This document shows positions 52,094 to 60,216 of a stretch of DNA of 64,000 bases, piece after piece. Origin of the DNA: Streptomyces iconiensis (GTDB taxonomy: Bacteria > Actinomycetota > Actinomycetes > Streptomycetales > Streptomycetaceae); the NCBI RefSeq assembly GCF_028657195.3, contig NZ_JANCPR020000054.1:1-64000 (forward strand), given 5' to 3'. The notes below the pieces were generated by a model that was not told where the DNA came from, made no database searches, and saw nothing but the letters and a program-made list of their open reading frames with translations. The translations under genes and the position numbers were made by a program. Within the stretch, counting starts at the first letter, position 1. Each line of letters begins with the position of its first letter.

Positions 52094-52876
52094 ATGACGG
52101 ACGCGACAACGAGGCGCGGTTACGAAGGCAACGGCGAAGGCAGGCTCCACGGGGCCGTCATCGCCGTGGCGGGAGCCGCGGGCCCCGCGGGACAGGCGAC
52201 GCTGCTGCGGCTCGCCGAGGAGGGCGCCACCGTGGTGGCGGCCGACGCGGACGTCGAGCGCCTCGCGCAGGCCGTGGACGCCGCGCGGTTCGCGCATGGA
52301 GGAGCGACCGTCACGGGTGACACGGTCGACCTGCTCAGCCTGGACGAGACACGTGCCTGGGCGGACAAGACGGAGAAGGAGTTCGGCCGTATCGACGGCC
52401 TCGTACACCTTGTCGGCGGATGGCGCGGATCCGCCTCGTTCGCGCAGACCGACCTCGCGGACTGGGAGACCCTGAACAACCTCCTGGTGCGCACGCTCCA
52501 GCACACCTCCCTCGCCTTCCAGGCGCCACTGGAGCGCGCGGGCAACGGCCGTTTCCTGCTGATCAGCGCGGCCGGCGCGAGCAAGCCCACCGCGGGCAAC
52601 GCCGCCTACGCCGCGGCCAAGGCGGCGGCCGAGGCATGGACCCTCGCGCTGGGTGACGCCTTCCGCAAGGCGGGGGGCGAGGCAGGACCGCAGGCAGCCG
52701 CTGCCATCCTGGTGGTCAAGGCGCTGGTGAACGACCAGATGCGGGCCGACCGCCCGAACGCGAAGTTCGCGGGCTTCACGGACGTCAAGGACCTGGCCGA
52801 GTCCATCGCCGAGACCTGGACCACGCCCACCGAAGAGCTGAACGGAACCCGCCTGTGGCTGACGCCCAAGCCCTGA
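52094..52876 (+). CDS. short-chain dehydrogenase/reductase
   Basis: A 260-residue SDR. The cofactor loop is AVAGAAGPAGQATL near 25, the acidic residue of VVAADADVERLA suggests NAD(H), HLVGGWRG near 105 replaces the common NNAG, and the catalytic Ser and YxxxK are in LLISAAGASKP and AAYAAAKAAAE near 145-165. Start 52094 has GGAGG 8 bp upstream; an in-frame ATG at 52052 overlaps the DUF6421 stop and would add 14 residues. The gene overlaps the following aldolase by 22 bp. Confidence 0.87.
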   Translation: MTDATTRRGYEGNGEGRLHGAVIAVAGAAGPAGQATLLRLAEEGATVVAADADVERLAQAVDAARFAHGGATVTGDTVDLLSLDETRAWADKTEKEFGRIDGLVHLVGGWRGSASFAQTDLADWETLNNLLVRTLQHTSLAFQAPLERAGNGRFLLISAAGASKPTAGNAAYAAAKAAAEAWTLALGDAFRKAGGEAGPQAAAAILVVKALVNDQMRADRPNAKFAGFTDVKDLAESIAETWTTPTEELNGTRLWLTPKP

Positions 52877-53952
52877 CCCCGAACGCGGCACAGGAAACCG
52901 AAGCCAAGCGCCGCCACGACCCCGACGTACGCGGCTTCGCCAGCGACAACTACGCGGGAACGCACCCGGAGATCCTGGCGGCGCTCGCCGTGGCCAACGG
53001 CGGCCACCAGTCAGCGTACGGAGCCGACGCGTACACCGAGCACCTCCAGGACGTCATACGCAGCCACTTCGGGCGGCGTGCCGAGGCGTTCCCCGTCTTC
53101 AACGGCACCGGCGCCAACGTCGTCGCGCTCCAGGCGCTCACCGACCGCTGGGGCGCGGTCATCTGCGCCGACTCCGCGCACATCCACGTGGACGAGTGCG
53201 GCGCTCCCGAGCGCGTCGGCGGGCTCAAGCTGCTCACCGTGCCCACCGAGGACGGCAAGCTCACGCCCGAGCTGATCGACCGCGAGGCGTTCGGCTGGGA
53301 CGACGAGCACCGCGCCATGCCGCAGGTCGTCTCGATCGCCCAGAACACCGAACTGGGCACGCTGTACACGGCCGAGGAGATACGGGTCCTGTGCGAGCAC
53401 GCGCACGAGCGCGGGATGCGCGTCCACCTCGACGGCGCCCGCATCGCCAACGCCGCAGCCGCGCTCGACGTCCCGATGCGTGCCTTCACCAACGCGGCGG
53501 GCGTGGACATCCTCTCCCTGGGCGGCACCAAGAACGGCATGCTCTTCGGCGAGGCCGTCGTGGTGCTCGAACCGGACGCAGTCCGCCACATGAAGCACCT
53601 GCGCAAGCTGTCCATGCAGCTGGCCTCGAAGATGCGGTTCATCTCCGTGCAGTGGGAGGCCCTGCTGTCGGGGGACCTGTGGCTGCGCAACGCACGCCAC
53701 TCCAACGCGATGGCCCGCCGCCTCGCCGAGGGCGTCGCGTCCGTCGACGGAGTGGAGCTCCTCCACCCCGTCCAGGCCAACGCCGTCTTCGCCCGCCTCC
53801 CGCACGACGTGAGCGAGCGCCTGCAGAAGCGGTACCGCTTCTACTTCTGGGACGAGGCGGCCGGTGACGTGCGCTGGATGTGCTCCTTCGACACCACCGA
53901 GCAGGACGTCGACGGGTTCCTCGCAGCGCTCCGCGAGGAGATGAACCGCTAA
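52855..53952 (+). CDS. PLP-dependent threonine aldolase / beta-eliminating lyase family
   Basis: A 365-residue PLP enzyme of the threonine aldolase group, which cleaves beta-hydroxy amino acids to glycine and an aldehyde. Hallmarks are FASDNYAGTHPEILAAL near 28, the cofactor segment FNGTGANVVAL near 82, HIHVDECGAPE near 107, RVHLDGARIANAA near 190 (PLP Asp) and LGGTKNGMLFGE near 222 with the Schiff-base Lys. It starts with GTG inside the SDR gene. Its stop overlaps the convergent EamA stop. With the SDR it may process a beta-hydroxy amino acid or its aldehyde. Confidence 0.9.
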   Translation: MADAQALTPNAAQETEAKRRHDPDVRGFASDNYAGTHPEILAALAVANGGHQSAYGADAYTEHLQDVIRSHFGRRAEAFPVFNGTGANVVALQALTDRWGAVICADSAHIHVDECGAPERVGGLKLLTVPTEDGKLTPELIDREAFGWDDEHRAMPQVVSIAQNTELGTLYTAEEIRVLCEHAHERGMRVHLDGARIANAAAALDVPMRAFTNAAGVDILSLGGTKNGMLFGEAVVVLEPDAVRHMKHLRKLSMQLASKMRFISVQWEALLSGDLWLRNARHSNAMARRLAEGVASVDGVELLHPVQANAVFARLPHDVSERLQKRYRFYFWDEAAGDVRWMCSFDTTEQDVDGFLAALREEMNR

Positions 53953-54941
53953 CACCTCCCGTCCGGGTCGCGCGGCGCCGCCGTGGCCGCCCCGCACCGC
54001 CGGCCGGTGCGTCCGGGCTCCGGCACCAACGCGCCCTGCCCGGGCGGGACTTCCTCCTTTCCGGCCGCCCCGCTCCGGGCCGGCGTGGTGCGCGCGGGGC
54101 GACCCAGGAGGATGCCCGCGAACACCAGGGCGAGGCCGCACGCCTGCCGCGGGGTGAGGATCTCTCCGGCGAGAGTGGTGCCCAGGAGCACGCCGGTCAC
54201 GGGGTTGAGGAGACCGATGAGCCCGACGGCCGAGGCGGGCAGATGGCGCAGGCCCGCGAACCAGGCGACGAAGGCCAGCGCCGTCGCCACCACGCTGACG
54301 TACCCGAACCCGAGGGCAGCGGGCGCGTCGAGCGCTGGCGGCGCTCCCTCGGCCAGCGCGGCGGCGGGCAGCAACAGCGCGCCGCCCGCGAGGAGTTGCC
54401 AGGAGGTCAGCGCGAGCACCTCCGGCCTGTCGGCCGCCCTGCTCCAGCGGGTGGCCAGGATGTAGCCGCACGAGGACATGACCATGGCGGCCACCGAGGC
54501 CAGCACACCCGCTCCGGAGGCCCCCGAGGCACCGGCGAACAGCATCAGGCAGACCCCGCCGATACCGATCGCCGCTCCCGACAGGGGAGCGAGGCGCGGC
54601 CGTTCGGCCAGCAGCGGCCAGGCGATCAGGATCATGGCCAGGGGCGAGGTCGCCATGATGGTCGACGCCAGGCTGGTGGGCAGCAGCTGGGCCGCGACGT
54701 AGACGAGGGCGAAGAAGCCGCCCATGTTGAGGACGCCGAGGACGAGCGCCTTCCACCACCACGCCCCGTGCGGCCGGGCGCGCGCCAGTGCCAGCAGCAG
54801 CAGTCCGGCGGGCAGCGCCCGGAACGCGGCCCCGTAGAGCGGGTGCTGGGGCGGCAGGAACTCCCGGGTGACGTAGTAGTTGGTGCCCCATGCCACGGGG
54901 GCGACGGCGGTGACCAGTGCCCACCGCAAAGTAGCTTCCAT
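53949..54941 (-). CDS. EamA/DMT-family exporter
   Basis: A 330-residue drug/metabolite transporter with ten hydrophobic helices in two EamA halves (about 5-135 and 145-275), including WGTNYYVTREFLPPQHPLY near 19 and SVVATALAFVAWFAGLRHLP near 225. The C-terminal 45 residues are Arg/Gly/Pro-rich and soluble. Its ATG lies inside a perfect operator palindrome, so the message is probably leaderless or nearly so. It is divergent from a MarR repressor, its probable regulator. Substrate unknown. Confidence 0.9.
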   Translation of the reverse strand: MEATLRWALVTAVAPVAWGTNYYVTREFLPPQHPLYGAAFRALPAGLLLLALARARPHGAWWWKALVLGVLNMGGFFALVYVAAQLLPTSLASTIMATSPLAMILIAWPLLAERPRLAPLSGAAIGIGGVCLMLFAGASGASGAGVLASVAAMVMSSCGYILATRWSRAADRPEVLALTSWQLLAGGALLLPAAALAEGAPPALDAPAALGFGYVSVVATALAFVAWFAGLRHLPASAVGLIGLLNPVTGVLLGTTLAGEILTPRQACGLALVFAGILLGRPARTTPARSGAAGKEEVPPGQGALVPEPGRTGRRCGAATAAPRDPDGRC

Positions 54942-54949
54942 GGAAGCTA
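54932..54949. promoter_or_regulatory. MarR operator 1
   Basis: TAGCTTCCATGGAAGCTA is a perfect 18-bp palindrome covering the EamA start codon (54939-54941). Confidence 0.8.
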
Positions 54950-54952
54950 TTA

Positions 54953-54970
54953 TGCCTTCCTTGGAAGCTA
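54953..54970. promoter_or_regulatory. MarR operator 2
   Basis: TGCCTTCCTTGGAAGCTA matches operator 1 at 15 of 18 positions. The two centres are 21 bp apart, two helical turns, so two repressor dimers could bind on one face between the EamA and MarR genes. Confidence 0.7.
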
Positions 54971-54980
54971 CAGTGGAAGA

Positions 54981-55514
54981 GTGCAGCAGAATCCGGATCA
55001 CGTAGCCCGCATCCAGGCCGAGTGGCGCCGCGAACGGCCCGACCTCGACGTCGGTCCGCAGGGCGTGATCGGGCGGCTGCACCGGCTCGGCTCCCTGCTC
55101 ACGGAGGAGCTGTGCGTCGTCTACCGCAGGTACGGGCTGAGCGAGGGCGAGTTCGACGTCCTGGCCGCGCTGCGGCGTGCGGGGGAGCCGTACGAACGCG
55201 CTCCCGGCGAGCTGGCGGCGCACACCATGGTCACGACGGGGGCGATGACCAAGCGTGTCGACCGCCTGGAGCGGAGCGGGCTGGTGACCCGGCGCCGCTC
55301 GGCAGCGGACGGCAGGGCGCGCGTCGTCGCGCTGACCGGCGCCGGCCTGAGCCTGATCGACCGCGCCTTCACCGAGCACATGCGCAACGAGCACCGCCTC
55401 CTGGAGGCCCTGGGCCCCGAGGAGGCCGCCCAGCTCGAAGGGCTCCTCACCGCGTGGCTGGCCAAGGCCGAGGAGCCGACCCGAACAGCTCCTCACAGCC
55501 CTCCAGCCCGCTGA
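54981..55514 (+). CDS. MarR-family transcriptional regulator
   Basis: A 177-residue winged-helix repressor. The DNA-binding part reads LSEGEFDVLAALRRAGEPYE, TMVTTGAMTKRVDRLERSGL and the wing TRRRSAADGRARVVALT, as in MarR proteins that respond to phenolic or drug-like ligands. The GTG at 54981 lies 11 bp after operator 2, so it is likely autoregulated together with the divergent EamA exporter. A hairpin follows its stop. Confidence 0.92.
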   Translation: MQQNPDHVARIQAEWRRERPDLDVGPQGVIGRLHRLGSLLTEELCVVYRRYGLSEGEFDVLAALRRAGEPYERAPGELAAHTMVTTGAMTKRVDRLERSGLVTRRRSAADGRARVVALTGAGLSLIDRAFTEHMRNEHRLLEALGPEEAAQLEGLLTAWLAKAEEPTRTAPHSPPAR

Positions 55515-55951
55515 TCGTGATCGCGGGACGGCGGAAGCCCCAACGCTGGGGCTGGAGACAGGGGTTCGCGGCCCCCGTCACCGCACCGGCCGTGCCGGGC
55601 TGAGTTTCCGGTCGTGCGTGGGTACGTGGCCGGTCCGCGCGGGGGCGGATGCCGTACGCGCTGGAGACCGGGGACGTCGGCGGCCCGGCCCGGATGGCGG
55701 GGGCCGTTTGCCGCATGGGGGAGTGGCGGCTGGCCGTGGGGCGGCCGGACGGTTCCGGTAACTGTGCGGTGCCGTGGCCGCTGGCCGTGGGGCCGCCTGC
55801 CCGAGGGATTCCGCTTCAGGTCCCGGGGCGCGCTGTGCGCACGGTGAGCAAGGGGGCGCAGACGGACAGAAGTTACTTATAGGTATGTCGTGACTTACCA
55901 CGCGACTGACAGTAGAACGTGTCCTCATTCATCGAGAGGGAGGAACGTCAC
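55515..55951. other. 437-bp region upstream of cholesterol oxidase
   Basis: Holds a hairpin at 55534-55551, a GC-rich stretch with GGCCG runs and no recognisable protein, then an unusually A/T-rich patch at 55870-55925 containing TTACTTATAGGTATG, probably the cholesterol oxidase promoter. No clear -35/-10 pair can be assigned. Confidence 0.5.
55534..55551. terminator. hairpin after the MarR gene
   Basis: AGCCCCA-ACGC-TGGGGCT gives a 7-bp stem with a 4-base loop, 20 bp after the stop. Confidence 0.5.
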
Positions 55952-57595
55952 ATGGGTGCAAAAAGCGAGCGTGGTGAGGGTTTGACGGGCGTCTCACGGC
56001 GGAGGTTCGTCGCTGGAACGGGTTCTCTCCTCGGGGTGGCGGCTCTGGCCGGACACGGCGTCGCCACGAGGGCGGCTGCGGCTCCCGCAGCCGGTGTGAT
56101 CGAGTCGGGCGCACAGATTCCGGCCCTGGTGATCGGTACCGGGTACGGCGGATCCGTCGCCGCGCTGCGCCTCGCTCAGGCGGGCGTCGAGGTGCACATG
56201 GTCGAGATGGGCATGGCCTGGGACGCCGCGGACTCGGACGGCAAGATCTTCGCCAACACCACCCGCCCTGACAGACGTTCCTACTGGCTTCGCACGAGAA
56301 CCAAACAGCCCCTCAGCAACTTCCTCGGCTTCCCGCTCGACAAGGCCGTGCCGCGCTACACCGGCATCCTGGACGCCGAGGACTTCAGCGGTATCACCGT
56401 CTACCAGGGCCGGGGTGTCGGCGGCGGCTCGCTGGTCAACGGCGGGATGGCGGTCACACCCCGCCGCGAGCGATTAGGCGCCGTCCTGCCGACGGTGAGC
56501 GCGGAGGAGATGTACGGCGTCTACTACCCCCGCGCCAACGCGGGACTCGGCGTCAACGAGATCGACCCGTCCTGGTGGGACTCGACCGACTGCTACCAGT
56601 ACGCGCGCGTGGGCCGTCGGCACGCCGAGCGCTCCGGTTTCCCGTTCGTCCTGGTGCCGAACGTCTACGACTTCGCGTACATGAGGCAGGAGGAGGCCGG
56701 GACCGTACCCAAGTCGGCTCTGGCGGCCGAGATTCTGTACGGGAACAACCACGGCAAGAAGTCGCTCCAGAAGACCTATCTTGCCCGGGCCAGAGCCACG
56801 GGCAAGGTCAGCATCTCGCCCCTGCACAAGGTCACCTCCGTCGCGCCGGCCGCGGGTGGCGGATACACCGTCGTCATCGAACAGCTCGACACCGGCGGGG
56901 TCCGTACGGCGACCAAGACCGTGACGGCGGGCAAGGTGTTCTTCGCCGCCGGCAGTGTCGGCACCAGCAAGCTGCTGACGAAGCTGCGTGCCACCGGTGC
57001 GCTGCCGGGCCTGAACGCCGAGACCGGCAAGGGCTGGGGCGACAACGGGAACGTGATGTGCGGGCGCGCGAACCATCTGTGGGACCCGACGGGCAGCCTG
57101 CAGTCGTCGATGCCCACAGCCGGCATCGACAACTGGGACGCGGGTGGCGCCTTCGCCGAGGTCGCGCCCCTGCCCACCGGGATCGAGACGTTCGCCTCCT
57201 TCTACCTGTCCATCACCAACAACCCGCACCGCGCGGAGTTCACATGGAACGCGTCGACCGGCGCGGTCGAGCTGAGCTGGCAGCGGTCCTGGAAACAGCC
57301 GTCCATCGAAGCGGCCAAGACGATCTTCGACAAGATCAACAAAAAGGAGGGGACGATCTACAGGACCGATCTCTTCGGCCTCTCCAAGATCTGGGGCGAC
57401 CACCTCACCTACCACCCCCTCGGCGGCGCCGTCCTGGGCAAGGCGACCGACAACTACGGCCGCCTGCACGGCCATCCGGGCCTCTACGCCATCGACGGCT
57501 CCCTGATCCCGGGCAACACCACCGTCAACCCGTTCGTCACCATCACGGCGCTCGCCGAACGGAACATCGAGCAGATCATCGCCACGGATCTCTAG
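55952..57595 (+). CDS. choA: cholesterol oxidase, class I (GMC flavoprotein), Tat-exported
   Basis: A 547-residue secreted flavoenzyme oxidising and isomerising 3-beta-hydroxysterols to 4-en-3-ones, producing hydrogen peroxide. The Tat signal has RRR at 16-18 and ends near residue 45. The FAD motif is GTGYGGS at 62-68. By alignment from memory to Streptomyces cholesterol oxidase, the catalytic trio corresponds to Glu412 (GIETF), His488 (YHPLGG) and Asn526 (VNPFVTI); the 38-residue His-Asn spacing agrees. The ATG follows GGGAGG. No choP-type P450 is adjacent. It is followed by a convergent terminator. Confidence 0.92.
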   Translation: MGAKSERGEGLTGVSRRRFVAGTGSLLGVAALAGHGVATRAAAAPAAGVIESGAQIPALVIGTGYGGSVAALRLAQAGVEVHMVEMGMAWDAADSDGKIFANTTRPDRRSYWLRTRTKQPLSNFLGFPLDKAVPRYTGILDAEDFSGITVYQGRGVGGGSLVNGGMAVTPRRERLGAVLPTVSAEEMYGVYYPRANAGLGVNEIDPSWWDSTDCYQYARVGRRHAERSGFPFVLVPNVYDFAYMRQEEAGTVPKSALAAEILYGNNHGKKSLQKTYLARARATGKVSISPLHKVTSVAPAAGGGYTVVIEQLDTGGVRTATKTVTAGKVFFAAGSVGTSKLLTKLRATGALPGLNAETGKGWGDNGNVMCGRANHLWDPTGSLQSSMPTAGIDNWDAGGAFAEVAPLPTGIETFASFYLSITNNPHRAEFTWNASTGAVELSWQRSWKQPSIEAAKTIFDKINKKEGTIYRTDLFGLSKIWGDHLTYHPLGGAVLGKATDNYGRLHGHPGLYAIDGSLIPGNTTVNPFVTITALAERNIEQIIATDL

Positions 57596-57618
57596 CCCTC
57601 CGCCCCCGCCTCGTGCCG

Positions 57619-57644
57619 CCTGCCCCCGTCCTCCCGGGGGCAGG
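57619..57644. terminator. bidirectional terminator between choA and the AhpD-like gene
   Basis: CCTGCCCCCG (57619-57628) pairs perfectly with 57635-57644 across a 6-base loop in the short convergent gap. Confidence 0.75.
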
Positions 57645-57670
57645 GTCGGAGCGGGAGCGGGCCGGACGTG

Positions 57671-58150
57671 TCAGCGCCCCGGGAGCGCGCAGACCGTGTC
57701 GAGGCCGAGCACGTGGTTGAGCCTGCCGAACGCCAGCCAGGAGCCGACGCTCATGCTCAGTTCCACGATCTCCAACTGGCTGTAGTGCGCGGTCATCCGG
57801 GACCAGAACTCGTCGTCGAGGTTGTGGTGGTCCACGGCGTACCGCTCCGCGTACTCGGCCGCCAGCCGGGTGCGGTCGTCGAAGGCGTCGGTGGTGCGCC
57901 ACTGGGTCACCGCCTCGGCGAACTCCTCCTCCACCTTCACGCCGTCGCGTTCCGTACGCCAGTCCAGGCAGAAGGCGCACCCGTTGATCTGGGCGATGCG
58001 CAGCCGCGCGGCCTCGAACTCGCGGAGCCCGAGGGTCGTATGGGCGTAGACGGACAGGGAGAAGTGCGCAGCGGCCGGACCGATGCCGGGGACCATCTCG
58101 CCCCACACGTACTCGATGGCGTCCTTGCCCTCGGGGATGTCGATGTTCAT
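57671..58150 (-). CDS. carboxymuconolactone decarboxylase / AhpD-like protein
   Basis: A 159-residue helical protein of the CMD/AhpD family. The redox motif is in INGCAFCLDWR near residue 55 (CxxC), with a nearby His lacking one position later than classical AhpD, and DRTRLAAEYAERYAVDHHNL near 93. Such proteins reduce peroxides or carry out decarboxylation. The ATG at 58150 follows AAGGAAG and overlaps the stop of the upstream dehydrogenase by 4 bp. Lying beside cholesterol oxidase, it might help remove peroxide, which is inference. Confidence 0.85.
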   Translation of the reverse strand: MNIDIPEGKDAIEYVWGEMVPGIGPAAAHFSLSVYAHTTLGLREFEAARLRIAQINGCAFCLDWRTERDGVKVEEEFAEAVTQWRTTDAFDDRTRLAAEYAERYAVDHHNLDDEFWSRMTAHYSQLEIVELSMSVGSWLAFGRLNHVLGLDTVCALPGR

Positions 58151-59229
58151 GGCCGCTTCCTTCCGAGTTTGCCGACCGCGGGACGTACCGGGATGTCGAG
58201 CGCGTCGTACAGTCCGGGTTCCGCCCGTGTCAGCCAGTCGATGGCGCCCACCAGGCGGCCGACCGCCGTGGCGTTGCCGCCCGCCGACCGGTTCTCGCCC
58301 TCGTCGGTGGCCTCCACGGTGACCTCTATGTGCGGCCGGCCCTCGATGACCACCCGGTGCGCACCGTCCCCGCCGTCCGGCGGCAGGGGCCAGTCGGGGG
58401 CGCAGGAGGGGTGGATACGGGTGATGTGCTCCACGACGATGCGGGGTTCGCCCTCCACGATGCCCATGACCTCGAAGCGCACGGCGCCCTGTGTGCCCTT
58501 CTCGAAATCGCCCATCGTGCGCGTGCTCACGGTGGTATCCAGCGGGCGCCGGTCCAACGTCTCGCGGATCTCGTCAAGTTCAGCGCCGAGGGCCCGCGCC
58601 ATCAGGCGTATCTGCCCGCCCCAGATCATCGTCGGGACCGTCGGCGCGAGCATCGGCGGTTCGTAGTCCATCGGCTGTCCCATGCCGACCAGCGTGCGCA
58701 CAGCGTCGGGCTGGTCGTAGGTGGAGTAGTCGAAGATCTCCTGGCAGCGGACCGCGTCGACGGTCGTGCCGAGCCCGCTGACGAACAGAGGCAGGACGTC
58801 GTTGGCCCAGCCAGGGTCGACGCCGGAGACGAGCAGCGAACCGCCGCCCTCAGCGATGGCGTCGAGGACGGGTTCGCGCAGTGCGGGCGGGGCGCTGCGC
58901 TGATCGTAGAGTGCGTAGAGCGCGGCGGTGACGACCACGGCGCCGGCCCGCAGCGCCCTGGTGATGTCGGCGAGGGCCTCGGCGGGACGGAGGTCACCTG
59001 ACGCGGCATACACCACGGCGCGGGGCCTCTCCGCCAGCACCGCGCCGATGTCGTCGGTGGCCGCCACCCCCAGATCGCGATCGAGTCCGGCGAGGCGGCC
59101 CGCGTCGGTGCCGATCTTCGCCGGATCATGGACGAGGACGGCCGCGAGACTCAGCTCCGGTGCCGCCTCGACGGCACGGAGGGCGGCGCGTCCGACATTC
59201 CCGGTACCCCATACAACCGTCGGAATCAT
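58147..59229 (-). CDS. DapB-like NAD(P)-dependent dehydrogenase
   Basis: A 360-residue Rossmann protein related to dihydrodipicolinate reductase and 2,4-diaminopentanoate dehydrogenase. The N terminus IPTVVWGTGNVGRAALRAV gives the dinucleotide loop, VVYAASGDLRP near 87 lines the cofactor, and LLVSGVDPGWANDVLPLFVS near 145 is the group signature. It probably acts on an amino or imino acid; the substrate is unknown. The ATG at 59229 has no ribosome site, so it may be leaderless. Translation is coupled to the AhpD-like gene. Confidence 0.82.
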   Translation of the reverse strand: MIPTVVWGTGNVGRAALRAVEAAPELSLAAVLVHDPAKIGTDAGRLAGLDRDLGVAATDDIGAVLAERPRAVVYAASGDLRPAEALADITRALRAGAVVVTAALYALYDQRSAPPALREPVLDAIAEGGGSLLVSGVDPGWANDVLPLFVSGLGTTVDAVRCQEIFDYSTYDQPDAVRTLVGMGQPMDYEPPMLAPTVPTMIWGGQIRLMARALGAELDEIRETLDRRPLDTTVSTRTMGDFEKGTQGAVRFEVMGIVEGEPRIVVEHITRIHPSCAPDWPLPPDGGDGAHRVVIEGRPHIEVTVEATDEGENRSAGGNATAVGRLVGAIDWLTRAEPGLYDALDIPVRPAVGKLGRKRP

Positions 59230-59399
59230 GCGCGGAGGGTAGCGGGAGGAGGGCGAGGTTCCTAGGGACACGCGCCCTCAACTCCGGTCGCCCGTACGTC
59301 CGTTCCTGCGTCCGCCCCGTCCGGAGAGCCGTCGGAGCCGTGGTCGGCCCGCCGTGCGGGGCGGCCGGAGGGGGAGCCCGTACGGGGCGGTCTTTAGGT

Positions 59400-59413
59400 C
59401 GCATAAATATGCG
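59400..59413. promoter_or_regulatory. CGCAT-AAAT-ATGCG inverted repeat
   Basis: A short symmetric, A/T-rich site in the divergent space between the DapB-like and transglutaminase-like genes; a possible operator or part of a promoter. Confidence 0.35.
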
Positions 59414-59465
59414 TTCACCCGCAAAGGCATTGCTTCGCCTGCCCGGCTCTCCGTACGCTCCCCGC

Positions 59466-60041
59466 ATGCAGCTCACACCCGTGACCGCCGACGAGGCGGC
59501 CTACCTGGTCGCCGACGCCGCCGTCGACCACACCCACCCCGTCGTCCGCGAGACCGCGGCCCGCCTGAGTGCCGGGGTGGACGACCTCACCGGATATGCG
59601 CGCGCCGCCTTCGAGTTCGTACGCGACACCGTTCCGCACTCGGTGGACGCCGACGATCCGCGCATCACCTGGCGTGCCTCGGACGTGCTCGCCCGGCGGA
59701 CCGGAATCTGCCATGCCAAGGCGCACGCGCTGGCCGCGCTCCTGCGCGCCGAGGGAATCCCGGCAGGGTTCTGTTACCAGAAACTGGATGTCCTGCACGG
59801 CATGATCGCGCTCAAGCTTCCCGGCGGTCGCTGGGTGAGGCAGGATCCGCGCGGCAACAAGCCCGGGGTGAACGCCCAGTTCCGGCTGGACCGCGAGCAA
59901 CTCGCCTGGCCCGTACGTCCCGAGAAGGGGGAGTGCGACTACCCCGTGCTCTACGCCGAGCCGCATCCCGTGGTCCTCCGGGCGCTCCGCCTGGCCACGG
60001 ACCGCGCCGAGCTGTGGCGACTCCTGGACACCGCGCTCTAG
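59466..60041 (+). CDS. transglutaminase-like cysteine protein
   Basis: A 191-residue protein with a transglutaminase-core triad: Cys in RRTGICHAKAHALAALLRAEG near residue 80, His in DVLHGMIALKL near 117, and Asp in WVRQDPRGNK near 130. It matches the short bacterial transglut_core proteins that are probable peptidases or amidases. It has no signal peptide. The ATG at 59466 lacks a strong ribosome site. A small inverted repeat after the gene (60073-60090) may end transcription. Confidence 0.86.
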   Translation: MQLTPVTADEAAYLVADAAVDHTHPVVRETAARLSAGVDDLTGYARAAFEFVRDTVPHSVDADDPRITWRASDVLARRTGICHAKAHALAALLRAEGIPAGFCYQKLDVLHGMIALKLPGGRWVRQDPRGNKPGVNAQFRLDREQLAWPVRPEKGECDYPVLYAEPHPVVLRALRLATDRAELWRLLDTAL

Positions 60042-60072
60042 AAGACGGTGGCGTGATCCATACGACACAGGT

Positions 60073-60090
60073 GTCCGACGTGTTTCGGAC
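60073..60090. terminator. small hairpin after the transglutaminase-like gene
   Basis: GTCCGA-CGTGTT-TCGGAC; 6-bp arms, 31 bp after the stop. Could be a weak terminator or an operator upstream of asnB. Confidence 0.4.
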
Positions 60091-60137
60091 CGGGTCTCGG
60101 CGTGAAGGATGGGATTACATAGGTGGTCGATACAAGT

Positions 60138-60200
60138 GACCTCTGGTAAAGCCTGTGTTACGGGGAGTCAGAACGTCATCGGCCGTTCACACCAGAGGTC
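60138..60200 (+). promoter_or_regulatory. long-range inverted repeat in the asnB leader
   Basis: GACCTCTGGT (60138-60147) and ACCAGAGGTC (60191-60200) are exact complements 43 bases apart. The second arm ends 7 bp before the GGAGG ribosome site (60208-60212), so pairing could shape access to the start or form a structured leader. No known riboswitch is recognised. Confidence 0.45.
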
Positions 60201-60216
60201 GGAGCTGGAGGACAAC

